From positions 4,018 to 17,130 of the forward strand of contig DEUU01000038.1 in assembly GCA_002362735.1 (NCBI GenBank): DNA of 13,113 bases. Direction: 5' to 3'. The notes under the pieces were generated by a model, which saw nothing but the letters and a program-made list of their open reading frames with translations, did no database searches and was not told where the DNA came from. The translations under genes were made by a program, and so were the position numbers. The stretch comes from Dehalococcoidia bacterium UBA3254 (lineage in GTDB: Bacteria; Chloroflexota; Dehalococcoidia; Dehalococcoidales; UBA3254). Below, piece by piece: positions 1 through 6,034 of this stretch; position 1 is the stretch's first letter; each line of letters begins with the position of its first letter.

Positions 1-131
1 TTGGCTCCGCCTATTGTGCAGCCAACGATATCAATAAACCGTTTCTTAACATTTCCTATAGCCTCAACGCTGAATTTCTCAAATTTAGTTTCCAAGATAT
101 TACTAACTAGTTCTTCAGTGGCCGTAGTCAT
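1..131 (-). CDS. MmgE/PrpD family protein, N-terminal fragment cut by the window edge
   Basis: Only the first 43 codons are inside the window. Read on the minus strand from ATG at 131, the protein contains ELVSNILETKFEKF followed by RFIDIVGCTIGGA. This is the helical N-terminus and the D-x-VGC-x-x-GGA turn of the MmgE/PrpD fold (2-methylcitrate dehydratase, cis-aconitate decarboxylase and iminodisuccinate epimerase relatives). It aligns without gaps with the start of the full-length paralogue at 6035-7435 (LVANVLKTRFENF, RIIDTVGCLVGGA). The start is fixed by a strong Shine-Dalgarno GAAGGAG six bases before the ATG. It lies 292 bp downstream of the histidine kinase on the same strand, so it may be co-transcribed with the two-component pair or have its own promoter. 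The family call is firm. The specific reaction is unknown. Confidence 0.85.
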   Translation of the reverse strand, partial: MTTATEELVSNILETKFEKFSVEAIGNVKKRFIDIVGCTIGGA

Positions 132-423
132 GTTCTTTTCTCCTTCATTATTATTTATTAAATTTATAGTTCCAATAGACAAAGCTCCCTATTTCAAAGA
201 ATACTTCGTAAATCGTATTTCGCTATGAAAATATATTCTTGCCAGCTTATTATCCCCCAGGAAAGATAGGCAGTTTGTCAGGCTTGAGAACATTGAATTG
301 TCGAAAATTTACATTTCATTAACTTCCGGTGGTATAAACCCATCCATTCGGAGTGCAATGGCTGCAATTGTGCATCAACCAGGATTAATCAAAAATTAAG
401 TTGATACTGGCTGATTTCTTATA
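132..423. other. Intergenic region between MmgE/PrpD fragment and histidine kinase
   Basis: This AT-rich stretch of 292 bp has no convincing gene. The 150 bases next to the MmgE/PrpD start would carry its leader and any promoter, but I could not pick a clear -35/-10 pair. The end next to the histidine kinase holds the stem-loop annotated separately at 374-415. Confidence 0.5.
374..415 (-). terminator. Stem-loop just downstream of the histidine kinase stop
   Basis: Arms 374-382 (ATCAACCAG) and 407-415 (CTGGCTGAT) pair over nine positions. The single mismatch becomes a G-U wobble in minus-strand RNA. An inner stem 388-392/401-405 (ATCAA/TTGAT) extends the fold. It starts 8 bases after the kinase stop codon. 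No U-run follows, so it is either a weak or Rho-assisted terminator or an mRNA-stabilising 3' hairpin. It could also be chance. Confidence 0.35.
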
Positions 424-1530
424 TCAGATGAAGTTGGGATTATCATATTTTATTTCAATGAAAAGCGAAGTCCCTTTACCAGGACTCGAAAGGATTTCTA
501 ATTTCCCATTCATGGCTTTGATTCTCTCTTGCATCCCAACTAGTCCATACTTGCCAGCAACAGCCAATTTATCAAATCTTACAGGAGAACTTAATCCTTG
601 TCCGTTATCCTCAATATCTATTTTGAGAAGTTCTTCGGTGAACTCCAGGGAAACCGTGGCCTCCAAAGCCTTTGAATGACGCCTGATATTATTCAAACCT
701 TCCTGTACACAGCGGAATACCCCACTTTCTAATTGGGGATCAAGTTTACGCTCGATACCTTTAACGCAAATCCGGGCATCCAGATTTGATTCTTCCGTAG
801 CACGTTCAACTAACCAGCGAAGTGCAGGTATAAGTCCGAAATCATCTAGAATGCTCGGTCGTAAGTAAAGGCTTATTCTGCGCACATTTTCAACCGCTTG
901 AAGGGATATATCTTTAATCGATTCGGAATTTTCTTTTATATCTTTCATATCGCCAATGTTAAAAGAAGCTATCGCCTGTGCGCGATTAGCTATTATCAAT
1001 AATGTCGGGATGGTATCATCGTGGAGTTCCTGGGCAATGCGTTTTCGTTCATTTTCCTGGGACTCAAGTATTTTAGATGTATACATCTGGCGTTCTAATT
1101 CACGCTCAGCGAAAATTCTTCTTTCTCTGTTTCGCCAACTAACCGCAAAATTAATTAATGAAGCTATAAGGAGAGGCAGCAGGAGTACAAGAACATTAGT
1201 AATAATATTTGTCGTAGACCACACATTCGCTATTACAGGAAATACCACTATAAGAGAGAACAAAAAAGTTATAAGGGAACCCTTCCAGGAAAAGGCGATA
1301 GATGAATAAATTATAGGTATTAAAAAAAGTACTCCCCCGATTCGATATTGTGCCTCAAATAAAGCCAGTTCATACAATGATGAAAGCCAGGTAAACCATC
1401 GCCATACGCCATAATCAAATTTCCAGATACGCCAGGGCCAGGCCTGATATATAAATATCAGGAATATCGTAAGAAAAATAATAGCCCAGAAATGGGGGTT
1501 TTTGATTGCCTGTTGAGTCTTTTTTTTCAT
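424..1530 (-). CDS. Membrane sensor histidine kinase, NarL/DegS type (HisKA_3 + HATPase_c)
   Basis: A 368-residue sensor kinase that should autophosphorylate on His and pass the phosphate to the regulator encoded just upstream. The N-terminus has about four hydrophobic segments (roughly residues 13-33, 65-82, 84-101, 108-130) with very short loops and no obvious extracellular domain, so it probably senses within or at the membrane or through a partner protein. A charged coiled linker (132-160) leads to the HisKA_3 motif ERKRIAQELHDD with phosphoacceptor H170. RPSILDDFGL (224-233) is typical of this subfamily. The ATPase has an N-box near 273-289 (QEGLNNIRRHS), DIEDNGQG (305-312) and GLVGMQERI (329-337). 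It starts 20 bases after the response regulator stop, in an operon, with only a weak ribosome-binding site. The signal sensed is unknown; the divergent TRAP operon is the obvious candidate target. Confidence 0.93.
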   Translation of the reverse strand: MKKKTQQAIKNPHFWAIIFLTIFLIFIYQAWPWRIWKFDYGVWRWFTWLSSLYELALFEAQYRIGGVLFLIPIIYSSIAFSWKGSLITFLFSLIVVFPVIANVWSTTNIITNVLVLLLPLLIASLINFAVSWRNRERRIFAERELERQMYTSKILESQENERKRIAQELHDDTIPTLLIIANRAQAIASFNIGDMKDIKENSESIKDISLQAVENVRRISLYLRPSILDDFGLIPALRWLVERATEESNLDARICVKGIERKLDPQLESGVFRCVQEGLNNIRRHSKALEATVSLEFTEELLKIDIEDNGQGLSSPVRFDKLAVAGKYGLVGMQERIKAMNGKLEILSSPGKGTSLFIEIKYDNPNFI

Positions 1531-1550
1531 CTCATTGGCAATAATCCGAT

Positions 1551-2258
1551 TTACTCAAGGTCAGTAAGGGCTATGAGACCTTTCTTTAATCCGGCCATAA
1601 CAGCTTCAGTTCGCGAAGCTACATTTAATTTTAAAAATAGATCAGCCATATAGCTCTTTACAGTACGCATGCTTAAATTCAGCCTGAGAGCGATTTCTTT
1701 ATTTGATAGTCCTTTAGCCACAAGACTGAGTGTTTCTATTTCGCGAGCAGTAAGAGTGTTACATGAATCCAAAATTGTCGGTATCCCCATGTTCTGGAAA
1801 GCATATTTAAAAATTTGTTGTGAAATTGAAGGAGCTAATACGGTTTCTCCGGAGGCCAGGGCCCGTATGGCATTGATGACCTCCTCACCGTATACACTTT
1901 TGGTAAGGTAGCCAGCTGCACCGGCCTGTAGTATCCTGGCGATATGTTCATTATCACTATGCACTGAGAGCGCTAATATGGCTATCGACGGGCATTCAGA
2001 TTTAATTCGCCTGGTTGCTTCAATTCCATTTAATTTAGGCATACTAACGTCCATTATTACCACGTCCGGAAGCAGCTCTGTAGTAAGCTTTATAGCTTCT
2101 TCACCATCACCAGCTTCAGCAATGACGTCGAAGTCATTTTGTTTTTCCAATACATTTCGTAATGCCTGACGCAATAATGGATGATCGTCAGTTATTACGA
2201 TTCTAATTTTCCTTGGTTCAAGCTTGTCGATAACTTTTTCCGGGATTGATTCGGCCAT
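1551..2258 (-). CDS. Response regulator, NarL/FixJ (LuxR-type HTH) family
   Basis: A 235-residue DNA-binding partner of the adjacent kinase. The receiver domain (about 17-135) has the acidic pair D24/D25 (ITDDHPLLR), phosphoacceptor D70 (VVIMDVSMPKLNG), switch S98 and K120 (GYLTKS). The LuxR/GerE HTH (about 168-230) reads LTAREIETLSLVAKGLSNKE then MRTVKSYMADLFLKL. I chose ATG 2258 because GGAGAGA lies five bases upstream and the protein then begins shortly before the receiver fold. The frame stays open to an ATG at 2357, but that start has no ribosome-binding site and would place a perfect inverted repeat (2289-2328) inside the gene. It is the first gene of the minus-strand operon and is divergent from the TRAP genes, so it probably regulates the shared intergenic region. 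Confidence 0.93.
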   Translation of the reverse strand: MAESIPEKVIDKLEPRKIRIVITDDHPLLRQALRNVLEKQNDFDVIAEAGDGEEAIKLTTELLPDVVIMDVSMPKLNGIEATRRIKSECPSIAILALSVHSDNEHIARILQAGAAGYLTKSVYGEEVINAIRALASGETVLAPSISQQIFKYAFQNMGIPTILDSCNTLTAREIETLSLVAKGLSNKEIALRLNLSMRTVKSYMADLFLKLNVASRTEAVMAGLKKGLIALTDLE

Positions 2259-2288
2259 ATTCTCTCCAGCATAGCTACCCTTGATTAG

Positions 2289-2328
2289 AAATCCTGGCCA
2301 GAAGGACACCATCTTTTGGCCAGGATTT
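2289..2328. repeat. Perfect 12-bp inverted repeat upstream of the response regulator
   Basis: Arms 2289-2300 (AAATCCTGGCCA) and 2317-2328 (TGGCCAGGATTT) are exact reverse complements separated by 16 bases. In plus-strand RNA the stem could extend to about 17 pairs using G-U wobbles; in minus-strand RNA it keeps the 12-bp core. It lies about 20 bases upstream of the response regulator ribosome-binding site, in the predicted 5' leader. It may be an operator or a leader hairpin. No U-tract follows on the minus strand, so a classical terminator is unlikely. Confidence 0.75.
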
Positions 2329-2399
2329 GGAACCATAAGTCCAGTTCTTAAATCCATTGAATGTTAATAAAGTAAGCATTAAATTATTATCATATTGGA

Positions 2400-2426
2400 T
2401 TGAACACGTATTCGATAATCTATAAT
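2400..2426 (+). promoter_or_regulatory. Candidate promoter for the TRAP operon
   Basis: TTGAAC (2400-2405) and a perfect TATAAT (2421-2426) are separated by 15 bases, which is shorter than the usual 17. This would give a start near 2433 and a leader of about 130 bases before the receptor gene at 2566. An alternative -35 is TTGGAT at 2395, with 20-base spacing. The short spacing suggests an activator-dependent promoter; that is an inference. Confidence 0.4.
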
Positions 2427-2526
2427 AGCATTTTAAAACTTCTTCAACAATCACTCCAAATACAATCCTTGAGGGGGCAAGGTATCAAAGTATGATGCAA
2501 TCCCGAAGGTAACTGAACGCGTATTC
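2401..2526. promoter_or_regulatory. Pair of operator-like direct repeats TGAACRCGTATTC
   Basis: TGAACACGTATTC at 2401-2413 and TGAACGCGTATTC at 2514-2526 differ by one base and lie 113 bp apart. Each contains a near-palindrome of the form GAAC-n4-ATTC; the first copy is 10/12 symmetric. The first copy overlaps the candidate -35 of the TRAP promoter and the predicted start of the minus-strand promoter. The second lies 40 bp before the TRAP receptor start. They are plausible binding sites for the adjacent NarL-type regulator. They are seen in the sequence, but their role is inferred. Confidence 0.45.
2419..2447 (-). promoter_or_regulatory. Candidate promoter for the response regulator/kinase operon
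   Basis: On the minus strand TTGAAG (2447-2442) is followed 17 bases later by TATAGA (2424-2419). Its -10 overlaps the -10 of the plus-strand candidate at 2421-2426. The two promoters would therefore compete for polymerase, as in many sensor/target divergent pairs. The hexamers match consensus at four of six positions each. Confidence 0.35.
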
Positions 2527-2565
2527 ATAGGAATAGCTAATAATTAATTGAAAGAGGAGAGGATA

Positions 2566-3660
2566 ATGAAAAAGAGAATATTGCTAACGGTGATCTTAGT
2601 GGCATTGCTTGCATCCATGCTAATTGGCTGTGCCCAAACAAGCAAATCGCCCTCAACATCAGCCCCGGCCTCAACTCAGGCTCCCCCCGCAACCCAGGCA
2701 GCTCAAGCGCAGGTCATTGAACTCAAATTGGCTCACATGGATCCTGCCGGTTCCTTTGCTGATAAGCATTTTGAGCGGTGGGCAGAGAAGCTTTCAGCGG
2801 CCAGTAATGGCCGGATAAAGATACGTGTATACCCGGGAGCTTCACTGGTCACTGCTACCGATACCTATGAAGCTGTCGCCAAAGGCCTGGTCGATCTCGG
2901 CTCCAGTCTCCGGTTCAGTTCACCAGGATCGGAATTTTGCGAAAGTATGAGTACCTTCCTGGCGGGCGTACCTAATGCTACGTTAGCTTCTAAGATTCTC
3001 AATGAAGTCAGGGTGAAGTTCAGCGAGGCGTATGGAAAGGAATGGACAAAAAGTAAAGTCTTTAGAATCAGCACTGGCGGCCCTGCCCTGATAGTGACTA
3101 AGCCCAAAGCGGTTCGCGCTTTGGAAGACCTGAAAGGTCTGCAATTGAGGGTGCCCGTAAAAGATGCCTCTGATGCGTTGACAGCAATGGGTGGCAAACC
3201 GGTAGGCATGCCAATGGCGGATCTAGCTGTCGGTCTGGAAAAGGGTACTGTAGATGGCGCCTGTGCACAGGCTTATGCGCTTAAATCCTATAAGATAGCC
3301 GATTTAACCAAGTATGTTACGGAATTTCCTCTTTATGTTCCTCCAGATAACTTCACTGTAATGAACTGGGACAGCTATAATAAACTGCCCGCTGATTTGC
3401 AGAAAGCCCTCGATAGCACGGCTGAATGGCAGCAGCAAGATTATAGTGCCGCTATAGATGCCGCTGATGATGAAGGGAGAGCTTATGCCAAGGGTTTGAA
3501 TTTGGAGTTTATTACTCTCACTCCGGCTGAAAAACAGAGATGGCTGGATATTATGACTCCTGTTCAGAACAAAATAGCTGCGGATTTGGATGCCAAGGGT
3601 TATCCCTGCACCGAGGCACTTAAATTTATACGAGGACGCATAGCCGAGTACGTTAAGTAG
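2566..3660 (+). CDS. dctP: TRAP transporter substrate-binding lipoprotein (DctP family)
   Basis: A 364-residue extracytoplasmic receptor that captures an organic acid and delivers it to the DctQ/DctM permease encoded next. It has a lipoprotein signal with lipobox LIGC (lipidated C22), then a Ser/Thr/Pro/Ala/Gln-rich linker to about residue 50. The DctP fold begins at IELKLAHMDPAGSF. The signature LEDLKGLQLRVP carries the conserved substrate carboxylate-binding Arg (R195), followed by GGKPVGMPMADL and EKGTVDGACAQ. A membrane-tethered receptor suggests a monoderm or otherwise unconventional envelope. I chose ATG 2566 because AGAGGAGAGG lies just upstream; an in-frame TTG at 2548 overlaps that site. 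The ligand cannot be predicted; the neighbouring MmgE/PrpD genes hint at a di- or tricarboxylate or a related acid. Confidence 0.93.
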   Translation: MKKRILLTVILVALLASMLIGCAQTSKSPSTSAPASTQAPPATQAAQAQVIELKLAHMDPAGSFADKHFERWAEKLSAASNGRIKIRVYPGASLVTATDTYEAVAKGLVDLGSSLRFSSPGSEFCESMSTFLAGVPNATLASKILNEVRVKFSEAYGKEWTKSKVFRISTGGPALIVTKPKAVRALEDLKGLQLRVPVKDASDALTAMGGKPVGMPMADLAVGLEKGTVDGACAQAYALKSYKIADLTKYVTEFPLYVPPDNFTVMNWDSYNKLPADLQKALDSTAEWQQQDYSAAIDAADDEGRAYAKGLNLEFITLTPAEKQRWLDIMTPVQNKIAADLDAKGYPCTEALKFIRGRIAEYVK

Positions 3661-3667
3661 CAGTTAG

Positions 3668-3697
3668 GGGGAGCTATCGCATTCGCGATAGCTCCCC
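3668..3697 (+). terminator. Strong stem-loop after the TRAP receptor gene
   Basis: A perfect 13-bp stem, GGGGAGCTATCGC (3668-3680) and GCGATAGCTCCCC (3685-3697), closes on the loop ATTC. It begins 8 bases after the receptor stop. There is no U-run, so it is more likely a 3' stabilising or processing hairpin, or partial terminator, that keeps receptor mRNA in excess over the permease genes. That arrangement is common in binding-protein transport operons. Confidence 0.75.
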
Positions 3698-3831
3698 AGT
3701 TATCAACCAAAACCGGATATGATCCGCGATTAAAGGGACTTCCAGCTATTTACCTATGTTAGTTCGCTGATGTCGCCCTTTCAGGTAGAAATAAAAGCTG
3801 CTTTGACTATCGGTAAGGAGAAAATCTGAGG

Positions 3832-4323
3832 TTGTTTTTTCAAGCTAAATTAGGCAAATGGCTGAATAGAATTATTTTCATAGTTACCTCTGTTGCACTC
3901 CTCTTCATGATGGTTGTTGTGGTGGCCAATGTAACGTTACGGGACATCGCGGATTCACCTATATGGGGAGCCATTGAGGTTATCGGCCTGACCGGAATCG
4001 TCATGATTTCCTTTGCCCTGAGCTATACCGAAAAGGAACGAGGCCATATTACTGTCAGCATACTTACTGCCCGGCTCTCGCAGCGAGTTCAGTCTATTTT
4101 TTCTATCCTGGCACATATCCTCAGCCTGTTGATGGTTACTCTCCTGATATGGGGTGGTATTGAACAGGTCTGGGAGGTCTGGACAACACCGGGAAGCTAC
4201 ACAATTGACCTCCACCTCAATTACACCGCCTTTAAAGTCATCTGGGTGGTCGGCTGCCTGATATTCTTCGGATATATTATGCAAAACCTGGTTAAGACTG
4301 TGATGAAGGTAATGAAGAAATGA
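3832..4323 (+). CDS. dctQ: TRAP transporter small membrane subunit (DctQ family)
   Basis: A 163-residue four-helix membrane protein (segments at about 13-33, 46-64, 86-107 and 131-152). Length and topology are typical of DctQ, the small subunit that pairs with DctM. Residues SPIWGAIEVIGLTGIVMISF and the charged YTEKERGHI that follows are characteristic of the family. The start is taken as TTG 3832. A good AAGGAG lies at 3815-3820, 11 bases away, which is slightly long. An in-frame CTG at 3826 is the only other candidate, and a stop at 3814 closes the frame. The 171-bp gap from dctP contains the hairpin. The stop overlaps the dctM start by ATGA, implying translational coupling. Confidence 0.9.
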   Translation: MFFQAKLGKWLNRIIFIVTSVALLFMMVVVVANVTLRDIADSPIWGAIEVIGLTGIVMISFALSYTEKERGHITVSILTARLSQRVQSIFSILAHILSLLMVTLLIWGGIEQVWEVWTTPGSYTIDLHLNYTAFKVIWVVGCLIFFGYIMQNLVKTVMKVMKK

Positions 4324-5609
4324 GTCCAATGCTAGCCGGAGCCATCGGTGTAATAGTCGTGATTCTTTTGTTGCTTTGCAGCTTCCCGATAGGTTTCTCC
4401 ATGATTGTTGTGGGATTTTTTGGCTTATTATATTTGACCAAATTGTCAGCGGCAATACATATCGTAGGGACCATTCCTTATGATATCATCGGCAAATATG
4501 ATTATCTGGTGCTTCCACTTTTTTTGCTGATGGGCTCGGTCTGCTTCAGCGCCGGGTTGGGAGCCAGTCTCTTCAAGTTTGCCAACAGTATATTGGGTCG
4601 TCTTCGCGGCGGTCTGGCGATAGCTACTATTGGAGCCTGCGCTATTTTCGCCGCTGTCAGCTCTTCAAGTATAGCCACTGCTCTAACCATCGGTACCACC
4701 TCGATTCCAGAGATGAGGAAATATAAATACGATAATGCTCTCACTACTGGATGCATTGCTGCCGGAGGTACCCTGGGTATACTCATTCCTCCCAGCGGAG
4801 TTCTCATCGTTTACGGTATCATCACTGAAACATCGATTGTAGACCTTTTTGTATCTGCTATAATTCCCGGGGTAATCCTTACTGTTTTATTTATGGCGAT
4901 GATCTGGGTCCAGGCCACAATCCGACCTGGCTTCGCTCCCGCCGGTCCCAGTACAACTATCAATGAGAAGTTCAAAGCAATTGGAGGATGCATCGAGATA
5001 ATAGTACTGATCGTTCTGGTTTTGGCAGGTCTTATTGTGGGCTGGTTCACTCCGACTGAGGCTGGTGGAGTGGCCGCCATTGGCTCTATCATAGTATCCC
5101 TTTGTCGGAAGCGTCTTAGTTGGAAAGGATTCAAAGGCGCTCTCTCAGATACTATTAAGACTACCGGCATGATTTTTATGATCATGATTGGCGCCTTTAT
5201 TATGAACTCATTTATTGCATTGAGCACAATACCCCAGGAACTGGCCAACCTGGTAGCTGGATTCGGTCTACCTTCATTTGTAGTCATTGGGCTAATCGTA
5301 ATGGTTTACATAATACTTGGTTGTTTTATCGATACCATGTCAATGATTGTTCTTACTATACCGGTTTTCTTCCCTCTGGTGGTCCACAGCTTAGGCTTTG
5401 ACCCGGTATGGTTTGGGGTAATAATTGTACTGGTAACAGAGATGGCTATGGTTACTCCGCCGGTCGGTATGAATGTATATATTATTGCTGGAATTACCAA
5501 AGATATACCCATGGAGACCATTTTCAAGGGCATATTTCCTTTCGTAGCAATGGAGCTTCTATTTATTATCATACTTATCATCTTCCCGCAGCTGGTTATA
5601 ACCCTTTGA
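4320..5609 (+). CDS. dctM: TRAP transporter large permease subunit (DctM family)
   Basis: A 429-residue polytopic ion-coupled transporter subunit; the length is normal for DctM. Family landmarks are CSFPIGFSM (20-28), GGTLGILIPPSG (149-160), the second-half GWFTPTEAGGVA (241-252), GCFIDTMSMIVLTIPVFFPL (334-353) and TPPVGMNVYIIAG (379-391). The internal repeat of IPPSG/TPPVG elements reflects the two inverted halves of the elevator transporter. It overlaps dctQ by four bases (ATGA), so the two are translated together. Together with dctP and dctQ it forms a complete three-part TRAP system, so this is likely a functional importer. The transported compound is not determinable from sequence. Confidence 0.94.
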   Translation: MSPMLAGAIGVIVVILLLLCSFPIGFSMIVVGFFGLLYLTKLSAAIHIVGTIPYDIIGKYDYLVLPLFLLMGSVCFSAGLGASLFKFANSILGRLRGGLAIATIGACAIFAAVSSSSIATALTIGTTSIPEMRKYKYDNALTTGCIAAGGTLGILIPPSGVLIVYGIITETSIVDLFVSAIIPGVILTVLFMAMIWVQATIRPGFAPAGPSTTINEKFKAIGGCIEIIVLIVLVLAGLIVGWFTPTEAGGVAAIGSIIVSLCRKRLSWKGFKGALSDTIKTTGMIFMIMIGAFIMNSFIALSTIPQELANLVAGFGLPSFVVIGLIVMVYIILGCFIDTMSMIVLTIPVFFPLVVHSLGFDPVWFGVIIVLVTEMAMVTPPVGMNVYIIAGITKDIPMETIFKGIFPFVAMELLFIIILIIFPQLVITL

Positions 5610-6034
5610 CGTGCGTTTAATGACGATCTCTTTTTGATATGTAATTACGAGGATATTAGATTCCATGCCGGAGGTGAACGTAATAAACGATCCTTCTCAT
5701 GACCTGGAGAATTTTGTAATTGAAACGAAATGGGAGAATCTGCCTGCCATAGTAGTGCGCGAAGTATCTTTCCAGGAGATTGTTTAAAAATAACAACAAA
5801 TTAACGTCAGGTAGAACCTTTGAAGAGAAATCAGTAATAAAAAGGCTAGGATTGACTTCTTCATCTAGGGGTGATACCAATACATCTATAATCAATGTCA
5901 AAAACGGTTAGGTGCTTATAATCTGAATATTACATTACGATTGGAAGTATGGTAAAGATATGAATGCCAAGAAAATGGAAACCCAGAGCAGGTCTTCGAA
6001 TATATCCAATCACAAATCATAAAGGAGGATGTAT
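5610..6034 (+). other. 425-bp intergenic region with a degraded MmgE/PrpD copy and possible promoters
   Basis: The stretch between dctM and the intact MmgE/PrpD gene holds the N-terminal remnant at 5665-5787. It also has a second coding-like frame ending at a TAG near 5911 (reading TSSSRGDTNTSIINVKNG before the stop), which may be a C-terminal remnant. Perfect TATAAT hexamers occur at 5887-5892 and 5917-5922 and could be -10 elements for the downstream gene, but no good -35 pairs with either. I saw no clear terminator after dctM. Confidence 0.4.
5665..5787 (+). pseudogene. Remnant of an MmgE/PrpD gene (N-terminal 40 codons)
   Basis: ATG 5665 opens 40 codons before TAA. Residues VIETKWENLPAIVVREV align without gaps with VLKTRFENFDSQTLEHA of the intact gene at 6035 and with ILETKFEKFSVEAIGNV of the fragment at 1-131. 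They share the T-K/R-aromatic-E-N/K core and match the usual family pattern of a helix followed by LP-x-x-VV. The frame then stops before the expected D-x-x-GC turn, and no continuation is visible in other frames. It is therefore most likely what is left after a deletion. GAGG lies 12 bases before the ATG, a poor distance. A genuine short protein is a less likely alternative. Confidence 0.5.

Noticed and set aside
195..209. Possible third copy of the TGAACRCGTATTC element upstream of the left MmgE/PrpD gene (minus strand, ending GTATTC)
   Set aside because: Only about 9 of 13 positions match, which is not better than chance in AT-rich sequence.
1..228. Plus-strand 75-codon open frame at the left edge
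   Set aside because: The minus strand of the same bases encodes a clear MmgE/PrpD N-terminus with a strong ribosome-binding site, so the plus frame is a shadow.
2259..2357. N-terminal extension of the response regulator to ATG 2357
   Set aside because: There is no ribosome-binding site at 2357, the extra 33 residues do not belong to the receiver fold, and the extension would include a perfect inverted repeat; ATG 2258 has GGAGAGA.
5656..5901. Minus-strand 81-codon frame between dctM and the MmgE/PrpD gene
   Set aside because: It has no ribosome-binding site, and the opposite strand carries an MmgE/PrpD-like remnant over the same bases.
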